NCBI GenBank assembly: GCA_030704615.1
Contig: CM060733.1
Coordinates: 13,826,001 to 13,890,000 of the forward strand
Source of the DNA: Takakia lepidozioides
Taxonomy: Eukaryota; Streptophyta; Takakiopsida; Takakiales; Takakiaceae
DNA: 64,000 nucleotides
Reading direction: 5' to 3'
Shown: piece by piece, positions 11,961 through 23,876 of the stretch
Layout of the letters: each line of letters starts with the position of its first letter
Numbering within the stretch: position 1 is the first letter of the stretch
Translations under genes and position numbers: made by a program
The notes under the pieces: generated by a model
Seen by the model: the letters and a program-made list of their open reading frames with translations, nothing else
Database searches by the model: none
Told to the model about the DNA's origin: nothing

Positions 11961-14290
11961 ATGGATACTACAGCAGCGGCGGAGTTGGGGATGGGGGGGG
12001 CAGGGGGGGGTGTTGATGGAGTTGGTTTCTGGGATTCAGGAGCTGTGGAAGCAGGGGCATGGGGAGAAGAGGACTTTGAGATTGAGGAGGAATCCTGGGA
12101 GAGGGGAGGGGACGGAGGTGCAGTTGCAGAAGTTCCAGGAGCAGCAAAGGGAGTTTCAGGAATGGGGCAGCGCCGCCCCGGGCCCTCTGGCCCTGAGCCT
12201 CCGCACAAACGTATGAGATCCATGCCTGGTGAAGCTCATCAGACTCCCCCAGGTGGTGTAGGGTTTGGTGCTGGTCCCAGCCCAGGTTATAGCGCAGGTC
12301 CAGGGCCCGGTGCAGGTCCGGGAAGAGGAGGTTTCGGCCCTGGCATGGGACAAGGTGGGCCTGGTGGCAGATCCAACGTGCATCCGAGTGGCCAGGGGTT
12401 TGGTCCCGGTGGAGGGTTTCCAGGTGGCCGAGGTTCAGGACAAGGTATGGGAAGGGGTCGAGGGATGGGAAGCATTTTTTATAAGACTAAACTATGCACT
12501 CGATTTCGCAGTGGCAACTGCCCTTACAATTCAAACTGTAATTTTGCACACGGAATGGAGGAGCTTCGGAAGCCGCCTCCTGGATGGGAAGAGTTTGTGG
12601 CCTCCCAGGAATTACCACCTGCACCAAGCCCATCCCCTAGTCAAGGTGGGTCAGCTGGAGGAGGAGGAGGAGGAGGGGGTGGAGGGGGAGGTTCCACAGA
12701 TTCGCAGGTCCGTTTTCACAAGACCCGCCCCTGCAAGAAGTACTTTGGTGAGGGCAACTGCCCTTATGGAGAAAATTGTAATTTCTTGCACGATGAGCAG
12801 AGTGCACCCCGGGCAGTTAGGGAGATGAGGGAGACTGCTGCTGTTGTCCTTACCTCCACAGCAAGCGTTTCCAGTGCGGGTAGTGATGGAGGGACGCCAG
12901 CTGGTGGGGGGGCAGTGGTAGCAGGTGGGGGATTGAATGTTCGACCTCCCAATTGGAAGACCCGACTCTGCAACAAGTGGGAGACCACTGGACATTGTCC
13001 CTTTGGGGATAAGTGTCACTTTGCTCATGGGGCTGATGGTACGTTGAGATTTTCCTATTTTGGGTTGCTGGAGTCTGATTGTTCCACCTTGTGGTCTCAC
13101 TGTTGCCTTTCTCCGTTGGGATCACAATATGTCCTGCATAATATTGCTTCTGTCTGCCTTTGATGGTTGATTGACTTTGTTGTGAGAAGACTTATTAGGT
13201 TTCTGGGTTATAAATAAACCTAAAAAAGAGACACTGAGTTTGGTTTTTGCAGAGCAAGGAAGAGGGGCAGGGGAGAGGGATACAGAATGGGGGCCACTAC
13301 CATTGCAGGCTAGCTGCGATATGTCGTCTTCTAGATATAGCATAGCACCAAACTATTGTAGGGTGTATTCACCAGAATCCCTCACCCACAGCTTTTATTG
13401 TTCTCCTGAGTCCCTAATATATTGACACAGATTTCTGATGCTTTCAAGAGGGTCTCACATCTCTTTGTGTGTGTGTGTGAGTGACACAGAGAGAGAGAAC
13501 GTACTCATAAGACGTCTGCCGTAGCCTTGTGGCCATAGATCCCGCGCCCAGTTTGGGCGGAACAAAAGAGAGAGAGAGAGAAAAAAAATTGACGTATATC
13601 TACTACTGGGTACTACACTGTCTTCATGGAAGGGGATGCTTGACTGCAAGAGGGCTTGTTCCTTTCTTCAATTTCTTCTTTGCCTGCTCTGATTGTCCTT
13701 AGCAGAAACCAAAGGTTGAAGAGGAGGTTTAAGTGTGGTCTACAAAATGAGAGTCTGAAATCAGACTCTCATCAGACTCTCATTGCTGGTTTTACACTGA
13801 TTGTTTTACTCTGGGTTTTACTCTGGGCCTTTCTTTCTTTTCTCCATCTCTGTTTCTTCTTTTTTTAAAGTTATCATTACACCTGAGCAGCACAGTCTTT
13901 TCCTTGTATGTAAATGAATGAGCATTTTTTAATCATACAGAATTGCAAAGATATGGTGGAGGGCCAGTGGATCCCAATGCTCCAGCTCCAGCAGGTGGTC
14001 TGGCAGTTTCTGACTTCAAGCCAGGAGGCACATCTGCCAAAAATCATGCAGACACAGGAGGTGCCTCAGTAGCTGGCTTAGGCGCTTATGGCCACGAGGG
14101 GGCAGATCAAAGACAGCTAGGTGGTGGGCCCTTGCTGCACCAAAATTCAAGGGGGATTTACTCAGGGGCAGGAGGTCCAAAAGTGTTGGCTAATTGGAAG
14201 GGCCCGCTAGAAATTTCTAACATATATGGAGATTGGATTGGAGAAGACGACTGGGACCATTTTCATCAGACCACAGAAAGAGGAGTGTGA
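11961..14290 (+). CDS. plant CCCH zinc-finger protein with three fingers (2 exons)
   Basis: Spliced CDS with exon 1 at 11961-13038 and exon 2 at 13941-14290, giving 475 codons. The junction G|GTACGT ... ACAG|AA restores the sequence [12 protein letters not shown], matching the family. Three fingers are visible: CX7CX5CX3H (from KLCTRF), CX8CX5CX3H (PCKKYF) and CX8CX5CX3H (LCNKWE). They sit between a Gly/Pro-rich N-terminus with Gly runs and a C-terminal [15 protein letters not shown] motif. The order and tail match the Arabidopsis C3H12-type group of presumed RNA- or DNA-binding nuclear proteins. The ATG at 11961 ([10 protein letters not shown]) is preferred; an in-frame ATG at 11784 would add 59 residues of unlikely character. 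The 902-bp intron holds GT/GA microsatellites and a dispersed repeat at 13501-13560. Confidence 0.88.
13501..13560. repeat. dispersed 60-bp repeat, copy 1
   Basis: The segment starts 'gtactcataagacgt' and continues with 'gccgtagccttgtggccat' and 'cccgcgcccagttt'. The same order of words occurs at 53889-53952. It lies inside the CCCH gene intron next to GT and GA microsatellites. Its length and spacing suggest part of a short interspersed element, but no Pol III boxes were identified. Confidence 0.6.
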
Positions 14291-15206
14291 GCATGGTGTG
14301 AACTAACATCAACGGTTGTGCCAAAGTTCCAAACTCCACTTCCACGGGAGGAGGTTGTACGCAGTAGGCAGTAGGCAGCACTGTGGTGCCAATGATGCTC
14401 GCTGCCACATCGGTTGGTAACGTCATATTTGCTAGGATTGCTTTTGTGCGAGCAGGGAAGTTTTTCCGTTAGCAACCTAATCCTGACAAATTGCTAGGTT
14501 GCATCATCCTGTGGGCTGTCCAAGCATTTGGTAGAGATGCAGTTGCTCTTCTAATGAGAATGTTGTGACCATCTGAGGTGGGTGGGAACTAGACATATTG
14601 CATTGGCTTTCTCGAAAATCCCAGCCCTCACCTCCTACCTTCGGGGCAGCCTAGGGAGCAATCTTCATTGGTACAATGGCACCATCAATGATACTTACAG
14701 GGTGCAGGTAGTTGTAACATTAAGTCCTTTTGTAACAAGCTAATCAGGAAAATTGATAGGTTACACTCTTGAAGTATTCAGGGACACTGCATTTATCCAA
14801 AATGATGGAATGTAAGGGAGAGTTTTCAAGACAGTGGTAGTAGTATATAAGTTATGCAGATTGAGTCTTAGACAGGTCTACGGTTATTGGCACACACTAG
14901 AGCTGCCAGATTGAGAAACGAAGTTTTTTATTTCGAAAAGGAAGTACCGAACTCAGTTGAAGGTCTCACAAACTTTTCCAACTGCTACACACGTCCTTCC
15001 CACCTGTACATCAAACTTGGAACTTGTACTGTAAGCCTGGTTATGCTGCCCTAGTCTCAAGAGTAATATGTCAACACTGTCAAGCACTGTCAAGTGTGTG
15101 TGCAAAGTTTTACACGGATGGTGCTGTACTCTCAGCACGTTCTGAGGTTGTGGTACAGCCCATCTTGACATTTTGTTTGCAATTCTCCAAAAGCTCCCTA
15201 GATAGC
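14291..15206. other. intergenic, no gene seen
   Basis: This 0.9-kb stretch follows the CCCH stop codon and contains its presumed 3' UTR. At its right end it becomes the 3' flank of the minus-strand WWE gene A. Open frames here are short and show no family features. Confidence 0.5.
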
Positions 15207-17968
15207 CTACTGCACCAACACCTCTGCGACAGGCAATTGGAATTCAGATTGAAAAGAACCAGGATTTTCCTTAGAGCTTAAAGCACGTTTGTTGCCAAGT
15301 ACAGTTTGTCCATCGGGAATGGTGTCTTTGAGTATAAGAACAAAGAAGACAATGATCTTGAAGCCTGCACTGGCAAGATTCTCAGCAGGCGGCTTGCTTT
15401 TGATGACAGTCTGGGTATTCTGCACTGAGGCAGGCATTGTTGACCAGAGAATCGTGGAACCCAAGCCTTTCTTCAAGATAGAATCCATCTGTGTCCCGCA
15501 ATATTGTGCATGAAATCCAACTTGGACAGGGTCATTTGCGCCACCAGAGATTGCTTTCACTCCGCTGCGGGTTGATCTTCGTTTTGTTGACTGCGTGAAT
15601 GCTTCTGAGTATATAGTGCAGACTCAGTCAGTGCAGAATGTGAATTTGGGAGACAACTGGAGATCAATGGATTGCCTTTCAGTATTAAGTGTCCTCATCT
15701 TACAACAAAACAGTGTGCAGGGGAATTTACATAATTTATAGCCTTGTACAGTGTCAGGTTGAGACAGATCTATCTTCACATTGATCACATCAATGTGTAG
15801 ACTAAAAAGACACATCAAACGTGAGGAAACAGGTAGGAAACATGCACCGAGCAGCGAGCTTACCAAAGACGTCTCTACGTTCAACCATAGCGTTCTCCAT
15901 GCAATCCAAGAATCGCTCATATAGTAGATGGCCACGCCGTAGATATGGATTGCGGCGCTGCGACACGATCTTCAGTGGGTGCGCCTTTGGGGGAAGCAGG
16001 AGATTAAGATTCTCCTGGCTACGAATGCTCTCCACGTACATACGGACTAGCTAGCTCCAGCACAGTCCCACAAGTATATATCATGAGTAATAAATGAATA
16101 AATGTCTGTATCACAATACCTCGCCCCCAGTGGCAAGACTACAGGTCCAGAAGTTCTGACATCATATCAGCAACTCATCTCTGGATATGAGCAAAAACCT
16201 CATGAAGATCTGTCACGGTATGTTTTGAACTATCAAGTGCAAGTTCTATCCACCACTATGAATATTTACAGAGTCTGTTGAGAGAAGGACAAGTCTCTGC
16301 GAGAAACTGTAGAGGTTGTTAAATAATACCTTTCTGCGCAACCGCTTGTCGGTGTCTAGCGTAAGGGAGGCAAGGGAAATTGGATCCCAAGGGACTTCGA
16401 TTACAAAGTCAGTCACTGCTCCTGTTAGTGCGTTGCGCTGTTTCATAGTTGACAGAGAGAATACAATGTTGGTAACCGATTCTGCGAAATCCAAGTTCCT
16501 GACATCCACATGCAGGGATCGGACTCCTGCCAAAGACGTACGAGTTATGTTTCATGCTTCTCGACAACTTCACAATTTTGTTTATCAAACTGCAGCCCGA
16601 AACCCACTCAGCTTGATCTGCCTCAGAGAAACATGAACATGCAGGCCTGTCGCCTTTGCGAAGGAAATGCGATCAACTAGTGATTAGTCAAAATGGAGAC
16701 CTCAAGGGCGACTCAATGCAGGCGAATATAACCTCTGTGGAAGCTGAATTCATACTTCAAACGAATTTAATGATAAACCATAGTGCGGTAGATTTATGTA
16801 TATAATTACAGCGGACCTAGAGATCCGTGAGATGAGTATTGATAACTGGTTATTTGGGTATGACTGACTCACATTACGTGAGATTACTTAAGCTACTTTG
16901 CGAAACTTGAAGTAGACCATGTCTATTTAAACACTGGTTCGGACAGCTCGAAACTTGGTCTTGAAAACCAGGCCTAAACTTTACAGGGGACAAGATGATT
17001 GAACTCCTCTTGATGCTGTTGGTCCGAGACCCAGGTCAGTCATGGGTATACACGAGGTATACACCTGATCTGGAACTTAATTTTACGGATCATTTTGTTA
17101 GTTAACGGCAATATGAATTTAACTTTCACGATTTTTATTTCAATTCGAGATCAATCACGCTATTGGATTTGGATTCATAGACTTGTCGAACTCACCTGCA
17201 GCTGCGGCACGCAGAAGAGCGCTGGCAACATCATCATCATATTGTCGCAGGTGACCAGTTAGAGCGTCCCTGTAATGGACCACAATACCATGTGCGTGCC
17301 TGGATGTTGACGACGGTAATAAATTCTGCATGGTGGAAACAGGATTGAAGAATGTTCAGAGCTCGAAGTATTTTAGATCAGTGACTGACTACTACCTCGC
17401 AATCACACAATTTCCTATAATCTGGTCCAAACTGTCGTTGTAGAATGTTGCACGTAGAAATATGCTTTCTCAAAGATTGGACATTTTCAAAAGCATCCAT
17501 TATTGCTTATTGCTTGCAAATCACCGAAGTCCACTTGAGTGCTTAGTATGGTCTGAAAGTAAATGCATCAGATTGTAGAGACATTTTACTACGACATAGA
17601 GAATATTCACATAACCAGGTCTCGACATAGCTATCTATACTCTTCATCAGCATCTTGGTATCCAGTAGTACCTGTGGAGGGGCCGGCCCAACAGATGGGA
17701 CTTCTGCGACACGATCAATAATTAGGATTCCCCGCCGTTGTCCACTGCTCACATTGGTTTGCACCATATTTCTTAAATCAGCAGTGTAGTGAGCACCCCC
17801 GGGATGTACAGCGGAGGCTATGGTGCCAAGATCAAGTGTATGCAATCCAGAGGCAACCGCATTTCGAATGCTTTGGGCATGACCACGGCCATACAGCTTC
17901 CATTGAGTATCCTCCCGCCACCATACCCCTGGTTCTGTTGGGTTAGCACAAGCTCCGAGGATGCACAT
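15207..17968 (-). CDS. gene A: WWE-WWE-ART-like protein (5 exons, intact)
   Basis: Exons read on the minus strand: 17968-17672, 17325-17196, 16526-16330, 16050-15864 and 15559-15207, all with GT-AG introns and matching phases. The CDS is 1164 nt, giving 387 residues. WWE domain 1 (about residues 15-80) shows WWREDTQWKLYG, then the hydrophobic/Gly pattern and a YTADLRNMVQTN...GQRR tail. WWE domain 2 (about 113-190) is split by an intron and shows VHYRDALTGHLRQYDDDV, STMKQRN and EVPWDP. A linker (YLRRGHLLYERFLDCMEN) leads to a C-terminal module with VGFHAQ (His287), ILKKGL and FKIIVFFVLI, resembling the NAD-binding half of an ADP-ribosyltransferase fold. Inferred role: recognition and possibly transfer of ADP-ribose. 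The His-Tyr-Glu triad cannot be assigned, so it may be inactive. The open frame continues 11 codons upstream of the ATG, so a further 5' exon is possible. Confidence 0.75.
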
Positions 17969-19116
17969 TATGGCCGATGACGGAACAAAGTTCGGGCACC
18001 TTCAGAGCAAGAAAGTGGTGTTCCGCCACCTTAGGAATGAGAGGAAGCAGCCTCAGAGTAACAGCTTGGGGAGAAACCTAAGTTATAGATTCAAAGCTGC
18101 CGACACAGATTGAGGGGGGCGCGCACTGAGCACTCCAGTGCATTTAATGACACGTGGTATAACGCATGCACTGCGAACCTGAAGAGAAAGAAAGTGTAAC
18201 TTAGAGCCAGACAGAGGAGAGAGAGAGGTGCAGTGACGAGGCAGTGGGAACTGTAGCCGTTGCATGCATTATGTGCACGAGATTAGCAAGTCCCCACAGA
18301 TCATCCGCAGTTGTGTACCAGCTTACTGCCTGCCGTGGCCCACCATACCGGATTCTGAAATACTTGTCAGATACTTGGTGCCCACGTGTACTTGCAAGTT
18401 GCAATGAATCTACCTTTCCTGGATACCTGCCACATTATGAGCGAACTCACAGTCTTGTATAGATCGCTATTTTGGCACCATGGACAACAAACACGAAACT
18501 CTGGATGTTGAAAATTTGAATATAGGTGCAAATGTTTGAATTCTTCAAATTGCAAGGGAGGCAAAATGTCGCATGTTTAAGATCTATAAACTATCGTACA
18601 CAACAGGGGAAGACGCTCTTGTTTACTCTGAGATCCGTTGCCGTCAATTCATCAGTTGACAATACCGTACATGTGTGTTCAACTGAGATTCGATGTCCGT
18701 GGAATCTAGAAACCTCAGGACTTGATCATTATAAGATTCTTGACCAGATCCTACCATCGTCGTTTCCTCTATTTTGGAGTTGTCTCTCTCAAACGTGTAT
18801 AAGTCGTGAGATCTCCCAATCCCGGCCATACACGAAATATCAGCATTGTACAAGAGAGATCAACTGATTAGTGTCCATGGACATGGCATAGAGGAAAGAG
18901 TTTGTTCTTCTCCTAAACTCTGATTGTATCTGTCTGTCTGCTTGATCAAGGAAACTACTGTTTTTTTGAGGTGAAAGCATTAAGTCGTCCGGTCGCGCTG
19001 CATATGACCAAGACATAGTTTATGCTTTTGAAGTTTTTCAGAGAATTGCATGACGGGATCATGACATCTTCAGGAGGAGGCCAGGATTACAATCAACTTC
19101 AAATCTGTGAGTCCGT
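17969..19116. other. intergenic between genes A and B, duplicated at 59.4-60.5 kb
   Basis: No gene is recognised. The stretch aligns with 59391-60480 with many indels, so it belongs to the older part of the segmental duplication. It should contain the gene A promoter (right of 17968) and the 3' end of gene B. Confidence 0.55.
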
Positions 19117-21003
19117 TCAGTGGACAGCAATCGTTCCAACAGGGAGCTGATGCGCTATTGAGCTCACTGTCAATACACCTTCCCGGGCGCCACTATATGT
19201 TCTGTGAACTTGATGCGCATCGCTTGTGATGACGAAAAAGACGAGTAGCTGAGGAGCAGGATATTGCTGACTTGGCAGATCACCATGGCGCTGGGCTGCA
19301 TACGGTATGCTCACAGCTGCCTTCAATCCAAACCAATCCCGATCCCCGGTTCCACGCCGCAGTCCAGGGTTCATGCCGTCTCTCAGGATGGGGTCTACGT
19401 TGATAGGGGGTGACCCGTGAAATACTGCTTGCAATATATCATTGGGAAAAGCAGCTGTCGCTTCCAAGAGCTCCCCTGTCCAAACGGAACAGCTCAGAGA
19501 GAATCACGTAATCCAACTAATGTACTGAATTTGGAAATAGTTCCTATGCTTCTCGAGACCGCATTGTATTTTTATTTTAGCTGGAAATTGCAATTCTCAA
19601 GGGATTCAATAACAGAAAGAGAATGGAGTCTACCTTTGTCTGATCAGATAGTAGTACATGAGAGATTTAAATAGGTTGCCCAAGCCCTGCCGAGTACAAT
19701 AGAACAAGGTTTCGCTAACCGGGGTTCTGTTTGTGAGCCCTGGAAGCACCGTCGTGCAGATCTTTCCAAATGTTTTTACATCGAAACCATACTGATCTAA
19801 ATTTAGCCAGTCAAAGGTATCAATGCTTTCGAGGACTGATATAAAAACGTTCTATATGCTCATACATTGCATATTATCGCTGGTATATGTATGCGACCAG
19901 GAAACTGTAACTCAAGTCTAACAATTTGCTCAGACAGGTGCCTGGATCAGTCTCTCACCGAATCCACCTTCCCGATTCTCGACAGTCTGAATTAAGGTGC
20001 TCAGGAACCGTTCGTAAGGAAGGTGACCCGGGGCCAAGTAGGGGTTGGCGACCGTGTTTTTGGAGACCTTGGCGCCCTGTAGCTTCTGAGAGAGAAGAAC
20101 GTCCAGGTGTTCGGGGCTACGAAGTGTATCCACCGTCATACGTATTATCTGTGCATCACTCAACAGTCGACAGTCAGTACAGAGATAACTATGTTGTGAA
20201 CTCAAAGTCTTGTCTAGACTCTCAAAAGGTCAGCTTGCTCCACTGATGCTAAACTTTCGCCGACCGGGTGCGCCATACAACAGTCTGGATTCGTCTGGTC
20301 AAGACGTCAAGACCGACCCGAGCTGATCAATCCTGGGCTCTAATGCAGAATCACCCGAATCAGTTTTCGAGCAGTTTTCCAATATACGAGTTCTTCAGCT
20401 TGAGAGATAATTTGAACAAACTTGGCTTGACATAAATTCATGAAAAGTCTGGCACAATAGTTTTCACATTGTGTCCAGTTAGAGCACATTGCTGGCCATG
20501 GTATTTGTCTGATTTAAGATTCAACCTGGCCTCTCTTTGAGTAATAACGAACAGCGGCTACACCACTGCTTGCTGCCATACCCACGAGATACTAAGTCCA
20601 GCAACCTGCAGCAAACTCTTGGTCAACAGGTAACCTCCAGAGCCTACCTGGCTCGAGGCTTACCAGTAAAATACTGCTCCCCAGCTTAAGATACAATTCA
20701 TGCAGGATAGCCTACCTTGCGCCGCAGAGCCGTGTCACTTGCAACAGCAAGAGCTGCCAGAGCAGTAGGGTCCCATGGGATCTCAATCACAACGTCTTCT
20801 TCTTTCCCCGAATCTAAGTGCACCTGCTTCATCTTCTTGAGGTCCACCCTTACATCTTCACATCGCTCATTAAGGGTTAAGGAAAGCTTATTGTCGCCAA
20901 TAGCTTTCAAGATGGCTGCAACACACACTGAATCATACTTCCGCAATCTGCCAGTGCTCACACACCGACGGTGGATAATCACATTCTTGGACTCGGGCGC
21001 CAT
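19117..21003 (-). CDS. gene B: single-WWE ART-like protein (3 exons, intact)
   Basis: Exons: 21003-20716, 20148-19959 and 19475-19117 with GT-AG introns. The total is 837 nt, giving 278 residues. Exon 1 alone encodes one complete WWE domain (about residues 5-80), with RLRKYDSVCVAAILKAI, VRVDLKKMKQVHLDSG and EIPWDP. It aligns with WWE domain 2 of genes A and C but lacks the intron that splits theirs. Exon 2 is the shared linker (NPYLAPGHLPYERFLS). Exon 3 is the ART-like module: VFHGSPPINVDPILRDGM with His179, WFGLKAAVSIPYA and QLLVFFVITSD. It shares the plan of gene A but is shorter at the N-terminus. An ATG at the start of the WWE domain leaves no room for a first WWE unless there is an unseen upstream exon. 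The 3.6 kb upstream is shared with divergently transcribed gene C. Confidence 0.75.
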
Positions 21004-22021
21004 TGCTCAACAATTTGGACCTTGCAAGTTCAGAGATCACACAGATGCAACAATCCCTCTTCTTTCTGAATTCCCAAAAATAGAATCGGAGATTGTTGGC
21101 AACTTGCAACGCTGCACGACATCTCAAACCTCGCTCACTTTAGTGTAACAAAGCTATTTAAAAATTTGATAGCACAAACAGCACAGGTTTAGGGGATGTC
21201 GGGCGTTTTCTCACTGATTGTCCTTTTATCTTCTCACACCTATGCAAGAGACAAACATAAGTGCCTCCTTGGTTCAAAATGTGCAGAGCCTCTTTCAGTT
21301 GCCCTGCCTCAGTGTCCTCACATGCCTCCAAGGGTGAAACGAAATCTTGTCCACTCCCTCCCTTGGTCCCCTTTCAGAAGAGGTTGTTATGGTTGATGTG
21401 CTTGATTTTATCAGCTGTGCTGCTGCTACTTCTAGTTGACCATCCACCCATGCAGGTTTCTGGTAATAATCAACCCACAGTAGCTCATTGGCACTCTTGT
21501 GCTTGAAATCCAGCTCTCCTGGATGAATCTGGACCCACACTCCATCCTTCCCTCAAGCTATCCCTGACTTGACAACATTCGTGCGTGTGGATCCTACCCC
21601 TTGCCATTTACAGCTGACAGTCGCGATCTCAAATTTTCTAGCACACACCCTAACCTTAACCACACACTCATTTCTATGCTGAATTGCCGAGAAGACCTAG
21701 AATGTGTTGGGAGAGAGGGAGGATAACAATATGTAATAAAGTTTTCCAAGTATCTTGTTGTCTACTTCTGCTACAACAAAACAGGCATTCACCTTTCTGC
21801 CTTGATTGTCCCACTATTGACTGGGGTTTGAGAAGTATTGTTTCCAAAGCTTCTCCTTGCCTATGTTTATGGTTTCCAGATACTTCCCTGCAATCCCATT
21901 GGTAGTGTCAAAACACTCGGAACCACCATAGATTGACCAGAGAGAGCTAAAATACAAAACCCAAGTAGGGATGTATCGGAGAAGCGGACAAAACAAGCCT
22001 ATACAAGTTGAAGAAGAGGGT

Positions 22022-22850
22022 GCCCACCACAGTGCACTTGACGTTGTGTCATGGAAGCAGCTAGCTTTTCTTTAACCCAAGGATCATTCAACCAATCCTT
22101 ATCCAAAGGACCTCTTGTGTGCACTGCTTATATCTGGAGTCCAGAGACCTTCGATTGATCTGTGGAAACCACAAAGGTGCAGCTGAGCAGCCATAGTTTT
22201 CACCACAGCCTCCTAGGAACAAGCCTACCCTCCTAAATACCTTGTAAGGCAATCATGGAGCATGGAATAGCACTGGCAAAACTTCTTCATAGATCGTTCA
22301 GAATGGCTGGACAACTGCAATTGCAAGGTGCTACTTTCTTCATGTGTGTTGCACATGAGTTTGTCTGTTCTGTAAAAGTGGCTCTTCCTGTTGGTATCTT
22401 TGTTCATTACTTGTAAACAGGGGAAGTGCATTTCCCAAGGGTTTTTCCAGCACCTTTATGGAGAAGTGCTAGTGTAGTTTTGGACAACATTCCCGTAACA
22501 CAATGACGAACATACAAGCATGACCAAACTTAGAGCCGCTAAACAAGCTTGTGCATGTCAAGGCTGCTCCTCTAATCTCATTGCTGAATCACTTTAAGGA
22601 GGTCCACCATCCACACCCGAATCAGAACCGCATATCTTTCCACCATCACCAGACTGTACTCGACCTTGTATCATGGCAATTAGCTTTTCTTTTTCACCCA
22701 AAAAATTTGCGCCAACCCTCACTCCACATGACCGGTTGTGGGCACCGCCTATGTAAGTAGTCTGGAGATTGTGGATTGGTCTGTGAGAACCATGAGAACC
22801 ACGAGGGCGCACCTGAGCAGCCACAGTTTCAACAACCATCGCCCCACCGG
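22022..22850. repeat. degenerate direct repeat of about 190 bp
   Basis: Two degenerate copies, about 22022-22215 and 22635-22850, share the ordered words 'ttagcttttct', 'tct-gagtcc/gagatt', 'ttgatctgtg' and 'ctgagcagccatagttt/cacagttt'. Read on the minus strand the right copy gives an open stretch (AAQVRPRGSHGSHRP...), and the left copy is a stop-ridden relative. Both lie entirely inside the segment absent from the sister block. Confidence 0.45.
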
Positions 22851-23833
22851 CTACCTCGCAAATTTCCGAGTAAAAGTCCTTCGCATCCTGCTGTCATGCC
22901 CTGCTCAGGAAGAACAACCTACAATACTGATATGAAGAGGAGCTCTGTAAGAACAACCGAGATTCTAACTCAACTCACCAACTAAGGGTACAACCAATCA
23001 ACAAAATATTCTCATACCAGAAACTCCCTACATAACAGACTCCTTCACCTACGTGAAAAAAGCAAACCTTGTCCATGCTGTAGTCCCACCATTGTGAAGG
23101 ATGTCCTGCCAGCGCTGATCTATGCTCCGATCATATACGTACCAGATATCCAAAAATGCTTTTGCACGACATTATTACGGCCATTGTCTCACTATCCTAG
23201 GTGCTTCATCGATCGGATTAGATTAGGTCTGCTAGATGGGTCAAAAGGACAATTCCAAGCCTGGATCCTACAGTGCATACATCACAGTGACCCGAAAAAG
23301 AGAAACCGCAAAGCGTTTCGTGTTATCACCTAATTTCACTGGCATGCTTGAAGGCTTAAAGGCACCACGACAAGGAACTGTCCTTGGCGCATTGCCAAGG
23401 GCGATACCGCCTTCAGCTCTATAGCTCCGCCCCTCAATCTGCTGCATGGTGACTGGCCTCTCGCATCACAGAGACGTTGCCTTGGGTATGGAGTCCACAA
23501 GCTCGCTCAGGAGAACACCGGAGCACGCTGCCATCCCCACCAGTGAGCGGAAACGCCAGTAATGGCGGAAGCTCAAATAGTAGCCGGGCTGTAAAGATCT
23601 CAAAAAAACAAACTAAACATGTCTGCCTCCCTGACCGAATATTTCATGAAACATACCACTCCTCCTGAACCTGCTTCATCTACCGCAGATTGGGCACGTA
23701 TGTTCTCGTCCCTGAGAAGAGGGTCGATGAGCTCTTCGCAATGGTGGCCGTAGCTTTCAAGAGGTTGCCGAACAGATGTGAATGTGACCGTATAGCTGCG
23801 ATTTCCCCGACCTCAGATTTTAATGATGTCACT

Positions 23834-23876
23834 GGAATCGATTCCCACATCTGGCCCACATGCGGGAATCGATTCC
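23834..23876. promoter_or_regulatory. pair of GGAATCGATTCC palindromes
   Basis: A perfect 12-bp palindrome occurs twice 31 bp apart, with the 'tggcccaca' and 'gtggggcccac' words around it. It lies between divergent genes B and C and is kept unchanged in the sister block (63221-63232 and 63252-63263). A binding site for a dimeric factor is inference only. Confidence 0.35.

Noticed and set aside
20717-21148. Open frame of 143 codons antisense to gene B exon 1, recurring at 62064-62498
   Set aside because: It is the complement of a well-supported WWE exon, and its recurrence only reflects the segmental duplication.
23236-23424. 62-codon open frame conserved in both blocks as a small gene
   Set aside because: The surrounding DNA is more than 99% identical between blocks, so conservation of the frame carries no evidence of selection.
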